A stretch of DNA of 64,000 bases from Calditrichota bacterium (GTDB lineage Bacteria; CLD3), in NCBI GenBank assembly GCA_008501735.1, contig QQUF01000044.1, forward strand, positions 62,001 through 126,000, in the 5' to 3' direction. The notes below the pieces were generated by a model, which made no database searches, was not told the origin of the DNA, and saw nothing but the letters and a program-made list of their open reading frames with translations. Of this stretch, positions 1 through 9,691 are shown in pieces (position 1 is the first letter of the stretch; every line of letters begins with the position of its first letter). Position numbers and translations under genes: made by a program.

Positions 1-1
1 G

Positions 2-514
2 GTTCTGGGAGTTGCAATATTACTTATATCTTTGAAGTACTTAGTAACTTTACTCAAATCCTTGGTTTTGGAAAAAGCTGAAAAGTTCTTTGACAAGTAT
101 CTTTTTAGAAACGCAGCATTAGCTATGTTTTTTGGTATCATTTTGACAATTTCCGTACAAAGTAGTTCAGTAACAACTTCTTTAATCGTTCCACTTGTTG
201 GTGCTGGGGTTTTAACTCTCAGGCAAATTTACCCTTTCACTCTTGGTGCAAATATAGGAACAACCGTTACAGCAATTATTGCTGCTGCTGCAGTTATAGA
301 AGGAAAAGAACTCGGACTTACAATCGCATTTGCTCACTTACTTTTTAATCTTTGCGGAATTGCTCTTCTTTGGCCAATTCGAGCAATTAGAGATATTCCA
401 ATGAACCTCTCGTTAAGATTTGCAGATATTGTTGTTGAGCATAAATCACTTGCTTTTGTTTATGTTTTAGTGATGTTCTTTGGAATACCACTTACACTCA
501 TTCTACTTAGTTAA
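2..514 (+). CDS. Na/Pi cotransporter family protein, C-terminal part (truncated by left window edge)
   Basis: Open frame from base 2 (VLGVAILLISLKYLVTLL...); 'QSSSVTTSLIVPLVGAGVLTLRQIYPFTLGANIGTTVTAIIAA' is the QSSS/GANIGTT repeat of Na/Pi cotransporters; PhoU-like gene follows. Confidence 0.88.
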   Translation, partial: VLGVAILLISLKYLVTLLKSLVLEKAEKFFDKYLFRNAALAMFFGIILTISVQSSSVTTSLIVPLVGAGVLTLRQIYPFTLGANIGTTVTAIIAAAAVIEGKELGLTIAFAHLLFNLCGIALLWPIRAIRDIPMNLSLRFADIVVEHKSLAFVYVLVMFFGIPLTLILLS

Positions 515-535
515 CAAAAATTATAGGATAAAAAG

Positions 536-1213
536 ATGTTTAAAGACCTTTACAACGCTTGGAAGTCTCAAAGTCTGATTGAACAGGCTTGGGAAGATTG
601 TTTGGAAATGTTAGAGATTGGGCACGAAATGATTCAAGAAAGCATAAATGCACTTCGTACTAATGAAGTTGCAGGAGTTCCTGAAGAACTTCGTGCAAAA
701 GATAAAATTGTTAATCGTTTCCAAAAAGATGTAAGACGAAATGTTCTAACTCATTTGGCTGGCTCTGGAATGAATGACCTTACAACAGGTTTGGTCCTCA
801 CTTCGATTGTAATTAGCTTAGAAAGAATTGGAGATATTACAAAGAATATTACAGAACTTGCAACTCACTACCCAAAGAGGTTAGAAGCAGGAATTTATGA
901 AGAGCAACTTAAAGCTTTAGAAGCTCAAGTTATAGAAAACTTGAAACTTGGAGTTGAAGCATTTAAAACTCAAGATACAGAACTTGCCAAAAAATTAATG
1001 ACAGTACTTGGAACAGAAGTAAAAGAACTCGCTGACCCATTAGCATACGGTTTAGTCGAAGGAAAAGTCGAAGGTTTAACGACTTCGCAAGCAGTAACTC
1101 TTGCACTCTACACAAGATACCTTAAAAGAATAAACTCTCATTTGAGAAATATTATGTCTTCAATTGTAAACTCTTTTGATAGAATCGGACACAAGTACAA
1201 AGAAAACAAATAA
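536..1213 (+). CDS. PhoU-like domain protein
   Basis: Helical PhoU-like sequence (LRAKDKIVNRFQKDVRRNVLTHLA...LERIGDITKNITELA) directly after the Na/Pi transporter. Confidence 0.8.
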   Translation: MFKDLYNAWKSQSLIEQAWEDCLEMLEIGHEMIQESINALRTNEVAGVPEELRAKDKIVNRFQKDVRRNVLTHLAGSGMNDLTTGLVLTSIVISLERIGDITKNITELATHYPKRLEAGIYEEQLKALEAQVIENLKLGVEAFKTQDTELAKKLMTVLGTEVKELADPLAYGLVEGKVEGLTTSQAVTLALYTRYLKRINSHLRNIMSSIVNSFDRIGHKYKENK

Positions 1214-1230
1214 ATTTTGTTATAAAATAA

Positions 1231-1264
1231 AAAAGCCCGTTCATAAACTTGAACGGGCTTTTTT
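1231..1264 (+). terminator. Rho-independent terminator, probably bidirectional
   Basis: aaagcccgttca-taaact-tgaacgggcttt stem followed by T-tract, A-tract on the other side; between convergent genes. Confidence 0.85.
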
Positions 1265-1279
1265 ATTTTTAAAGTTCTT

Positions 1280-4200
1280 TTATTTCAAAAGAAGCATTTT
1301 TCGACTTAAAATCTGATTCTCTGTTTTCAATCTTGCGAAATAAACACCTGATGAAAGTGTTTTACCTAAGTTGTCTTTTCCGTCCCAAACAACGCTGTGA
1401 TTTCCACTTGAAAAAGCATTGCTAACCAAATTTCTAACAATTTGACCTTTGATATTTACAACTGAAATCTCAACTCTTTTGAGTGAATTAGAAGTTGGAA
1501 CTTCAAAAGAAATCGTAGTTTCAGGGTTAAATGGATTTGGGAAATTTTGACGTAACCTAAACCTATCCACAACAACCTGTTTTTCATTTGAAATCTCAAC
1601 ACTGAGTTTATTGTGCAATTTTCTTGTACCATCAAATTCAACATCAGCAATTTGGTACCAATAAACTTTTCCTAAATCAACATTTCGGTCAATAAATTGG
1701 TAAAAATTGTCTTGAGTAGAATTTCCTGCCCCTTTTAGCTCCGAGTGAGTTTCGTAAGAAGCAATTTTGGTAAATTCACCGTCTTCGCTGTTTGACTTAT
1801 AAACTTCAAAACCAGCGTTTTCAGTTTCGGATTCTGTTTTCCAAGAAAGTTGAGCAACTCCGTTAAATGAAGTTACGGAAAAATCCGATAGCTCAACTGC
1901 CAAAGGATTGTCATTGCTCGCTAACACAAATTCACTAAAAGTGTTAGTTGTTCCAACAAGTTCATCTCCATCAACAGTAGTAACTAAGGCTGTAAATGCT
2001 CCTGTTCCGGCAACAGGTCTTCTATAAATTACAAGCGAATTAATATTCGTAATTCCTGCATTAATAATTAATGAAATCTTAATTCTAACTTCTGCCGACG
2101 TAAAAACAACACCAGAATTAGTAATTACCCAGCGATAATTACTAATGTTAGATTCAGCAATTCCTGCAACGTTAGTAGGAGGAGAATTAAAGACCTGAAC
2201 TTGAATATCTCCTGCATTCGTTACACCTGTAAAGTTCAAATCAATTCCTGAATCCTCACCTGTTTCATCGAAAGAAACAGTTCCATCTCCAGCTACATTG
2301 TTTGTTACATCAGCATTTGTAAATCCGTCGAATTGTTCTCCAGGACTTCCTTTATCTCCAGCACTTCCTGTCCAAGCATTTACAGCAGTTGTCCAATTTG
2401 AGCCAACACTGTTATCAGAAGTTAAATCTTTAAGTTCCATTGAAGCTCCAGTAGGATCAGGGAAATTAGTTCCGCCATCGTAACCGACACTGTCAATTGT
2501 AACTCCATTATCAACTAACATCACTTCGTCAGCACTATTTGAAAGATTCATTCCTGAATATTGATAAGCAACTGTAACTCCGCCATTTGTTCCAGAATCT
2601 GAATTTAATCCTAAAACAAGAAACTGTCCTGCTGCAATGTTTAGAGTTCCACCATTGTCAATTGTATGACTATCAGAGTCTTTGTCCTTAACTACCCAAC
2701 CGTCAAGATTAATTGTTCCATCAGTTGTATTGTAAATTTCAAAAAATTCTCCATCACTATCATTCACCGCACTTGGGTTTTGCATAATTTCAGTAATAAT
2801 TACATCACCTGCAGAAGAAGGAGCAGTAAAAGTGAAAGATTCGGAATCGCTTCCGATTGCGTTGTTGAAATTGTCTTTTACACCTGAAACAGTAACTTGG
2901 TAAGTAACTCCACTTGTCATCGCTGAAACTGTTAATTGAACCTTAGAATTATCGCTTCCGTTAAGAGTAGCAGCACTAACAGTAATTCCATTGTTCACAG
3001 TGTAATTCCCTGCTGTTTCGGCAGAAGTTTGGTCAAGGTTTTCGTTGAATTGTAAATCAATTGTTGTACTTGCTGAACCACTTGCAGAAGTCAAATCAGG
3101 AGCAGTTGCATCAGCTGTTGTTGCAACTCCTGGATTTCCACCTGAGTTGCTTGAAGCTTGCCAATTTGTTGAAACATTGTTATCACTTGCAGCACTTACT
3201 AACTCAATTGAAATTCCAGTACTTGTTGAGGGCCAACCATTTGTTCCATTTTCATAATCAACAACGTCAGCTGTTAGAGCATTTGGATCTTTTAAAGTAA
3301 TTGTTTCACCGCCAGCAGAAGAAGAAAGGAATAAACTAAAATCACCGATGTAATTTGTAACAGCAGGATAAGTTCCTTTGAAAGTTGTAGTGTCATTTGT
3401 CAAAACAACAAAATCATTGTTGTCAACGCTTCCAGAAGAAATTGTAAAAGTCTGTCCGCCATCGCTCAAAGTCCACAAAGTCAAATCAACAGTTGAGCCT
3501 GTATTGTTAAACAATTCCACAAACTCAGTTCCACCACCATCATTGTAAAGAATTTCGTTAATTACGAGTGCAGCAGCAGTTCCACTGTTATTCACTTGAA
3601 ATTGGTTAAAACCTGTCGGTGCATCAGAAGGCTCAGTAACAGTTTCTGCTTCTGCGTCTGTTACAGAGACATAATACTTTACAATTGTTCCATTTGATTG
3701 AGCAGGAATTGTTGCACTGTAGGAGTCTCCGCCAGCGTTCGCCATCACAGAAGAAGTAAAACCTGAACCTGTGTCAACAAAAAGTGAAGCTGTAAAACCA
3801 ACTGCGTCATCAGTTACGTCTGCTGTAACTGTAATTGCTTGTGCGTCAGTTGGAATTGCAGGTGAATGGCTCAAGTTTGCAATTGCAGGAGCTTGGTTTG
3901 CAGCAGAAGAATTTACAACTACGTTGTCAAATCGATGGAATTCAGAACCTGCTCCATTGAACATTTTTACAACGATTCTAAGTGAGTCACCATTTAAATT
4001 ACTTTCAGAAGCAACAAGAGCAGTAAAGTCATCTGCTAAATCCCCATTAGTTGTAAAAGCTGTTTCAACACCATCATCTAATTTGTAAAAAAATCTAATG
4101 TAGTCACTTGCTTCCATTGTTCCACTTTCAGAAGCGTCAATTGAAATACTTACATTAGGTTGACCTGAAATATCAATTGATTGACTTGTCCAAATTGCTT

Positions 4201-4429
4201 CACCGTCCAAGTCTCTACCTTCAAAAAGTTTATTTTGAACTTGAAACCAATCAGTAGAAGCAGAAATGTTTGCTGCCGAAACATCAACAGACCATTTTCC
4301 GTTTCCCGGATCCATTGTTCCATCTGCATAAGATTCAAAATCTTCGCTATAAATTTGTCCGAACGCATTTCCTACTAAAATTGAAGAAATTGCAAGTGTA
4401 CTTAAGGCTAATTTTATTTTTTGCCTCAT
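1280..4429 (-). CDS. Secreted protein with two lamin-tail-like domains, Ig-like domains and a C-terminal sorting domain
   Basis: Signal peptide; lamin-tail-like segments 'INEILYNDGGGTEFVELFNNTGSTVDLTLWTLSDGG' and 'IITEIMQNPSAVNDSDGEFFEIYNTTDGTINLDGWVVKD'; C-term 'RLRQNFPNPFNPETTISFEVP...SSGVYFARLKTENQILSRKMLLLK'. Confidence 0.85.
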   Translation of the reverse strand: MRQKIKLALSTLAISSILVGNAFGQIYSEDFESYADGTMDPGNGKWSVDVSAANISASTDWFQVQNKLFEGRDLDGEAIWTSQSIDISGQPNVSISIDASESGTMEASDYIRFFYKLDDGVETAFTTNGDLADDFTALVASESNLNGDSLRIVVKMFNGAGSEFHRFDNVVVNSSAANQAPAIANLSHSPAIPTDAQAITVTADVTDDAVGFTASLFVDTGSGFTSSVMANAGGDSYSATIPAQSNGTIVKYYVSVTDAEAETVTEPSDAPTGFNQFQVNNSGTAAALVINEILYNDGGGTEFVELFNNTGSTVDLTLWTLSDGGQTFTISSGSVDNNDFVVLTNDTTTFKGTYPAVTNYIGDFSLFLSSSAGGETITLKDPNALTADVVDYENGTNGWPSTSTGISIELVSAASDNNVSTNWQASSNSGGNPGVATTADATAPDLTSASGSASTTIDLQFNENLDQTSAETAGNYTVNNGITVSAATLNGSDNSKVQLTVSAMTSGVTYQVTVSGVKDNFNNAIGSDSESFTFTAPSSAGDVIITEIMQNPSAVNDSDGEFFEIYNTTDGTINLDGWVVKDKDSDSHTIDNGGTLNIAAGQFLVLGLNSDSGTNGGVTVAYQYSGMNLSNSADEVMLVDNGVTIDSVGYDGGTNFPDPTGASMELKDLTSDNSVGSNWTTAVNAWTGSAGDKGSPGEQFDGFTNADVTNNVAGDGTVSFDETGEDSGIDLNFTGVTNAGDIQVQVFNSPPTNVAGIAESNISNYRWVITNSGVVFTSAEVRIKISLIINAGITNINSLVIYRRPVAGTGAFTALVTTVDGDELVGTTNTFSEFVLASNDNPLAVELSDFSVTSFNGVAQLSWKTESETENAGFEVYKSNSEDGEFTKIASYETHSELKGAGNSTQDNFYQFIDRNVDLGKVYWYQIADVEFDGTRKLHNKLSVEISNEKQVVVDRFRLRQNFPNPFNPETTISFEVPTSNSLKRVEISVVNIKGQIVRNLVSNAFSSGNHSVVWDGKDNLGKTLSSGVYFARLKTENQILSRKMLLLK

Positions 4430-4542
4430 TGAGTTTAACTCCTTGTTTTTTCTATTTAGATACTAAAAAATCAATTTTCTAAAGTAAACAATTCATCTAA
4501 AATAATCAATTTCTGTTTCCAATTTATTACTTAGTTTAAAAT

Positions 4543-5421
4543 TTATTTCCAAAACTCTTTGCAAATTTTTACAAACTTCTGTCCTGCTTCCGAAAGAGTT
4601 GAATTTTTCTTGAAATAAATCCCTACTTCTTTTTCGATTTTTCCAAAAGGCAAATTACTAATTTTAAGAAAATCTCTACAAATTGGATCTTCTTGCAAAA
4701 TTTTTTCTTCAACAAAAGTTGCTCCCAAACCTTTAGCAACAAGATTCAGTCTAAGTTTAGCACTATTGGTTTCCCACACAATTTTAAAAGAATCACGCAA
4801 CTTTTCTTTGGACGGTCTAAGTTCAGGTTGATCTAAGTAAGATGTGATTAATGGAATTTCATTCAAAAATTTCTTTGGATTTTTTGTCAATTTTGAAATT
4901 TCAGAATGATTTTTGTGGACAACCAAAACACTCGATTCTTTAAAAAAAGGCACTTTTTCAAAAGCCGACATTCTTTTTTGAAAAGGTCCAAAACCGATTT
5001 CAAATTTCTCCGATTCCACACTGTAAATAATTTCGCGACTTGGCTGAATCTCAACTTTTAGCTTTGTCAATGGCATCTCCTTGAAAAAACTTGCTAAAAG
5101 TTCAGGCATAAAATTTATGTTCACAAAATTGTTTACAGCAATGCTCAGAACAGAAAAACGACCTTTTTTTAGCTCTTCCAATTCTTCAACTAAAAGTTCT
5201 TTTTCGTAAAGAATGGAACGAGAATAATTCAAAACCTTTTCTCCTGCAATTGTGAGTTTTGGAGGAACTGAACGAACCAAAAGTTTAGTTCCGAGTTTGT
5301 TCTCAAGATTTGCAACAGACTGACTAACAGCCGATTGAGTCATAAAAAGTTTGTTCGAAGCCTTAGCAAATCCACCTTCCTCAAAAACAGATTTTAAGAC
5401 TCTAAGTTCATTGAATTCCAT
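4543..5421 (-). CDS. LysR family transcriptional regulator
   Basis: N-terminal HTH 'MEFNELRVLKSVFEEGGFAKASNKLFMTQSAVSQSVANLENKLGTKLLVRS'; divergent from citrate synthase. Confidence 0.92.
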   Translation of the reverse strand: MEFNELRVLKSVFEEGGFAKASNKLFMTQSAVSQSVANLENKLGTKLLVRSVPPKLTIAGEKVLNYSRSILYEKELLVEELEELKKGRFSVLSIAVNNFVNINFMPELLASFFKEMPLTKLKVEIQPSREIIYSVESEKFEIGFGPFQKRMSAFEKVPFFKESSVLVVHKNHSEISKLTKNPKKFLNEIPLITSYLDQPELRPSKEKLRDSFKIVWETNSAKLRLNLVAKGLGATFVEEKILQEDPICRDFLKISNLPFGKIEKEVGIYFKKNSTLSEAGQKFVKICKEFWK

Positions 5422-5424
5422 AAA

Positions 5425-5450
5425 ATAAGTTTTACTTATAATTTGATAAG
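5425..5450. promoter_or_regulatory. Candidate LysR-type operator, ATAA-N7-TTAT overlapping a CTTAT-N6-ATAAG dyad
   Basis: ataagttttacttataatttgataag in the lysR/citrate synthase intergenic region. Confidence 0.45.
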
Positions 5451-5534
5451 AATTATTTGTTTTGCTAATTAAGATAAAAGTAATAAAATTGAATCGTAAA
5501 ACAAGAAATTACATTTAAAATTAGGAGAATAAAA

Positions 5535-6659
5535 ATGAATAAACCATTTGTTAAAGGTCTTGCAGGTGTCATCGTTGATGAAACTAAAATTTCAAATGTT
5601 GAAGGCGAATTTGGAAGACTTTCCTATCGCGGTTACGAAGTTCACGAATTAATCGAAAAGCAAAGTTTTACAGAAACTGTTTGGCTTGTTCTGTTTGGAG
5701 AATTTCCAAATCCTGAGCAAAATTCAAACTTGAATAAATTTCTAATCGAAAACTCTGAACTAACAAATTTTGAAACTGAAATCTTAAAATCGATTCCAAA
5801 AGAAACTCATCCAATGTTAGTGCTTCAAAGTTTAGTTCCAATTTTGAATTTGAAACCAAAGTCGGAAATCACTTTGCCTTTTAACCAAGCAGAAGCAATT
5901 CAAGGTCTTGTCGTTTGTGCGAAAATTCCGAGTTTGGTTGCAAATTTCTTTAGACTAAAAAATGGATTGGATTTAGTAAAAAACTCTGACTCAAATTCAG
6001 TTCACGAAAATTTCCTTTTTACTTTTAATGGAAAAAAACCTTCTGAAAAAGAAATCAAAACTTTAGACGCAACTCAAGTTTTGCAAATGGAACACAGTTT
6101 TAACGCAAGCACTTTTGCAGGTAGAATTACTGCAAGTACTTTGTCGCCTGTTCAGTCAATGATTTCTGCGGCAATCGGAACTCTTTATGGCAAACTTCAC
6201 GGAGGAGCTGACGAAGCAGCTTTGAAAATGGCTCAAGAAATCGGCTCTCCTGAAAAGGCAAAAGACTTCGTTTCAAACGCTCTTGCGAAAAAAATTAAAA
6301 TTATGGGAATGGGACACAGAGAATACAAAACAGTTGACCCAAGAGCAAAAGTTCTCAAACCAATGGCAGAAGAGCTTACAAAAGGAACAAAATTTGAAAC
6401 TGAATTTCAGACACTCAAAGCAGTTGAAAATGCGATGCAAGTCGAAATGGAAAAACGTCAAAAAGAAATTTGGGCAAACGTGGAATTTTACAAAGGAGCA
6501 GTTTTTCACACACTCGGAATTCCACCCGAATTCTTCACAACAATGTTTGCAATGGCAAGAAGTTTCGGCTACTTAGCTCACTTTTTGGAATCAAGACTCG
6601 ACAACAAACTCATTCGCCCAAAAGCATTTTATACAGGCGAAACGATTCGGAAAATTTAG
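5535..6659 (+). CDS. Citrate synthase (citrate/2-methylcitrate synthase family)
   Basis: 'GLAGVIVDETKISNVEGEFGRLSYRGYEVHEL', 'MEHSFNASTFAGRITASTLSPVQSMISAAIGTLYGKLHGGADEAA', 'KIMGMGHREYKTVDPRAK' and 'ESRLDNKLIRPKAFYTGE' are citrate synthase active-site regions. Confidence 0.95.
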   Translation: MNKPFVKGLAGVIVDETKISNVEGEFGRLSYRGYEVHELIEKQSFTETVWLVLFGEFPNPEQNSNLNKFLIENSELTNFETEILKSIPKETHPMLVLQSLVPILNLKPKSEITLPFNQAEAIQGLVVCAKIPSLVANFFRLKNGLDLVKNSDSNSVHENFLFTFNGKKPSEKEIKTLDATQVLQMEHSFNASTFAGRITASTLSPVQSMISAAIGTLYGKLHGGADEAALKMAQEIGSPEKAKDFVSNALAKKIKIMGMGHREYKTVDPRAKVLKPMAEELTKGTKFETEFQTLKAVENAMQVEMEKRQKEIWANVEFYKGAVFHTLGIPPEFFTTMFAMARSFGYLAHFLESRLDNKLIRPKAFYTGETIRKI

Positions 6660-6671
6660 TTTTTAGATTTG

Positions 6672-6738
6672 GGATTGCCGACTTTAGTCGGTTAAGAGAT
6701 GTAAAACTTCGTTAGAAACCGACTAAAGTCGGCAATCC
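6672..6738. repeat. Nested-palindrome (REP-like) inverted repeat, possibly acting as terminator
   Basis: Perfect 22-bp inverted repeat ggattgccgactttagtcggtt (6672-6693) / aaccgactaaagtcggcaatcc (6717-6738); each arm is itself palindromic (CCGACT-TT-AGTCGG, CCGACT-AA-AGTCGG). Confidence 0.85.
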
Positions 6739-6741
6739 TTT

Positions 6742-8187
6742 TCATCTTTTCAAAAGTCTTTTCAAATCCCTACCTCTCATAAAATAAAAAAGCATCACGC
6801 CAATTCCTCCAAAACAACAAGCTACTTTTTCCCACAAGCCTAATTCATAAACTAAATTTGGAATTGAGAAAATCAGTGTAAAAGCTACGATTTTCCAAAA
6901 TTCTTTCATTTTGTAAGGAATTGGATATAGTCTTTGAACAGCGAAATAAATTATTATTGGCTGAATTAAGTAAGAAAGTAAAGTTGCCCAAGCCGCTCCA
7001 AAGTAACCGTAAATCGGAATTAAAAAATAATTCGCGATAACATTTACAAGAAGTGCAAAGAGTAAAAGCCAAGCAAAGACTTTGCTCTTTTTTGTGATGT
7101 AAATTCCAGCAATCCAGTAAGAATAAATTCCGTAACAAACGTAACCAAGAAGTACAATCGGGATAATTCCAACTCCTTCCCAATACTGTTTTCCAAGTAA
7201 ATAACCATTTGTAAAAGGGATTTGAACTTTGACTAAATCTTCAACGAAATAAAGCACGAATAAAAATAAAATTGCCAAAAAGAGAGCAAAGAAAGTGAAG
7301 ATTTCAGCAAACATTCTTCCTGAATTTTCTTGTTGGTAACGCGAAATTACAAAAGGTTGCCAAGAACGTTTGAAGGCAATCACAAAAATTGAAGCAAGAA
7401 GTCCGTATTTGTAAACCGCTCCGTAAATCCCGACTTCCGTTTCATCTCTCAGATAAAGCAAAAAATACCTGTCAACTGTGTCCATCAAAACAACTGCAAT
7501 TTGCGAAGGAATGTAAGGTAAGCCGTAGTTCATCATTTCCTTTAACTTCTCAAAAGAAAAAGCCAAAGTGAAGTTCTTAATCAAAATTGGAACTGTCGTT
7601 AAAAACACAAAAAAACTTGCGATAAGATTTGCAAGGAAAATTCCTTCGATTCCCCATTCGTAAAAATAAACCAAAATAATGTTCAAAGCGACTGTAAGCC
7701 CAACATTAAAAAGTTTGATTGCACTGTAATTTAAAGCCTTTTCTTCAGCACGAAATTTTCCAAGAGTAATGATTGTCAACGAATCAAAAACTAAAAATCC
7801 AACCGTGTAGGAAATGAACAAAGTGTAATCCGTTGAACCTGTAACAATGAAACCAACTTGTTCTCTTAAAAGCCAAAGAATTCCACCTGCAACAATTGGA
7901 ATTGTTAAAGCGGTAAGTAAAGTTGTTCCCCAAATCGTTTTTTTGTCTTCACTTTTGTCGGGGTAAAATCTCAAAAATGCCGAATCAATACCAAGCAAAA
8001 AGAAAAACTGCACAATTGCGACATAAGAATAAATCAAAATGTAAACAGCGTAGTCATCGGGAACGATAATATTTGTGTAAAGTGGAGTAAGCAGAAAATT
8101 AATCATTCTGCCTAAAACATCACTCAAGCCGTAACTTGCTGAAGCCTTAAACAGAAATTTTGCGTCTTTTGAAATTGATTTTGAAAT
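6742..8187 (-). CDS. Polysaccharide flippase / MATE-like (Wzx) membrane protein; start uncertain
   Basis: Multi-TM protein 'ASASYGLSDVLGRMINFLLTPLYTNIIVPDDYAVYILIYSYVAIVQFFFLLGIDSAFLRFYP'. The ORF track starts at a TTG (8127) inside the first conserved helix; the frame continues to an ATT at 8187 behind GGAG. Confidence 0.8.
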   Translation of the reverse strand: MSKSISKDAKFLFKASASYGLSDVLGRMINFLLTPLYTNIIVPDDYAVYILIYSYVAIVQFFFLLGIDSAFLRFYPDKSEDKKTIWGTTLLTALTIPIVAGGILWLLREQVGFIVTGSTDYTLFISYTVGFLVFDSLTIITLGKFRAEEKALNYSAIKLFNVGLTVALNIILVYFYEWGIEGIFLANLIASFFVFLTTVPILIKNFTLAFSFEKLKEMMNYGLPYIPSQIAVVLMDTVDRYFLLYLRDETEVGIYGAVYKYGLLASIFVIAFKRSWQPFVISRYQQENSGRMFAEIFTFFALFLAILFLFVLYFVEDLVKVQIPFTNGYLLGKQYWEGVGIIPIVLLGYVCYGIYSYWIAGIYITKKSKVFAWLLLFALLVNVIANYFLIPIYGYFGAAWATLLSYLIQPIIIYFAVQRLYPIPYKMKEFWKIVAFTLIFSIPNLVYELGLWEKVACCFGGIGVMLFYFMRGRDLKRLLKR

Positions 8188-8328
8188 TTTAATTCTCCAA
8201 AACTGTTGCTATAATTTTGCGAAGTTAATCAAAAAATACCTCTTTCTTTAAGAGAATTTTCAAGTTTCAAGTATTGAAAATTATTCTATTAACATTTCCA
8301 AAGAAGACAAAATTTTGTATCTTTTAAC

Positions 8329-8344
8329 GTTATTTTAAAATAAC
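8329..8344. promoter_or_regulatory. Perfect 16-bp palindrome upstream of hypC
   Basis: gttattttaaaataac, 15 bp before the hypC ATG. Confidence 0.4.
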
Positions 8345-8359
8345 AAAAAGGCATAACAA

Positions 8360-8581
8360 ATGTGTTTAGCAGTCCCCGCAAAAATCCTTGAGATTAATAA
8401 AAACGAAGCAAGAGCCGACATTCTTGGAGTAACCAAAACAATAAATTTGATGATGATTGAAGATGTAAAAGTGAATGACTACGTTCTTGTCCACGTTGGC
8501 TTTGCATTGCAAAAAATTGACGAAGAAGAGGCTTTAAAAACAGCTGAACTTTTCCACGAAGGTTTTAACAAAATTAAATAA
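8360..8581 (+). CDS. hypC: HypC/HybG/HupF family hydrogenase assembly chaperone
   Basis: 'MCLAVPAKILEINKNEARADILGVTKTINLMMIEDVKVNDYVLVHVGFALQKIDEEEA' with the obligatory MCLAVP start. Confidence 0.95.
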   Translation: MCLAVPAKILEINKNEARADILGVTKTINLMMIEDVKVNDYVLVHVGFALQKIDEEEALKTAELFHEGFNKIK

Positions 8582-8585
8582 GAAA

Positions 8586-9680
8586 ATGAACTACAACAAT
8601 TTTCACAAACAGCTCAGAAACAACGATATTGCAAAAAAAATTCTTACAAGAATTTCGGAATTCCAAGATGAAATTACAATTATGGAATTTTGTGGTGGAC
8701 ACACACACACGATTTTTAAATACGGAATTCGTGATGTTTTACCCAAAAATATAAAAATGCGTTCTGGTCCTGGTTGTCCTGTTTGTGTAACTTCTAACAA
8801 AGACCTTGCAAAAGCAGCTGTTCTTTTGGAAAATTCTGATGTAATTCTTACAACTTACGGCGATATGATGAAAGTTCCGGGCGAACTCGGAAGCCTTGAA
8901 AAATTAAAAGCCAATGGAAAAGACATTCGCATTGTTTACTCAACTCTTGACGCTCTCCAAATCGCAAAGAATAATCCTGACAAAAAAATAATATTCTTCG
9001 GAGTCGGTTTTGAAACAACTGCTCCTGCAACTGCTGCTTCTGTGGTTTTGGCAAAAGAGCAAAACATCAAAAATTACTTTGTTTCCTCAGTTCTGAAACT
9101 CACAATTCCTGTAACAAAAGCACTGCTAACTCTTGGCGAAGTGAATGTAAATGCAGTTCTCGGACCTGGTCACGTTAGTACAATTATTGGCTCAAAAGAT
9201 TGGGAGATTTTCCCGAATGACTTCAAAATCCCTTGTGTAATTTCGGGCTTTGAGCCAATTGACATTTTACAAAGTGTAAGTATGATTTTGAAACAAATTT
9301 CCGATGGTCGTTGTGAAGTTGAAAACGAATACAGTCGTGCAGTTTTGCCAAATGGAAATCCAAAGGCTTTAGAAATTCTTTTTGATGTTTTCGAACCTTC
9401 AAGTGCAGATTGGAGAGGATTCGGCGAAATCCCTGAAAGTGGAATGAAAATCACAGAAAAATATTCAGAATTTGATGCCGATGAAGTTTTTGCTCCAAAA
9501 GTAAATTTTGAGGAAAAGAAAACAGCTTGCCGCTGTGGTGAAGTTCTTCGCGGAATAATTGAACCTCAAGAATGCAAAATCTTTGGAAACCCTTGCACTC
9601 CAGAAAATCCTTTTGGACCTTGTATGGTTTCATCGGAAGGTTCTTGTGCTGCTTATTTTAATTTTAGAAAAATTGCGTGA
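8586..9680 (+). CDS. hypD: Hydrogenase formation protein HypD
   Basis: 'MEFCGGHTHTIFKYGIRDVLPKNIKMRSGPGCPVCVTS' and C-term 'CRCGEVLRGIIEPQECKIFGNPCTPENPFGPCMVSSEGSCAAYF'. Confidence 0.97.
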   Translation: MNYNNFHKQLRNNDIAKKILTRISEFQDEITIMEFCGGHTHTIFKYGIRDVLPKNIKMRSGPGCPVCVTSNKDLAKAAVLLENSDVILTTYGDMMKVPGELGSLEKLKANGKDIRIVYSTLDALQIAKNNPDKKIIFFGVGFETTAPATAASVVLAKEQNIKNYFVSSVLKLTIPVTKALLTLGEVNVNAVLGPGHVSTIIGSKDWEIFPNDFKIPCVISGFEPIDILQSVSMILKQISDGRCEVENEYSRAVLPNGNPKALEILFDVFEPSSADWRGFGEIPESGMKITEKYSEFDADEVFAPKVNFEEKKTACRCGEVLRGIIEPQECKIFGNPCTPENPFGPCMVSSEGSCAAYFNFRKIA

Positions 9681-9691
9681 TTTCAAGAATT

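Noticed and set aside
6283-6576. 97-aa and 81-aa same-strand ORFs inside citrate synthase
   Set aside because: Out-of-frame shadow ORFs within a conserved gene.
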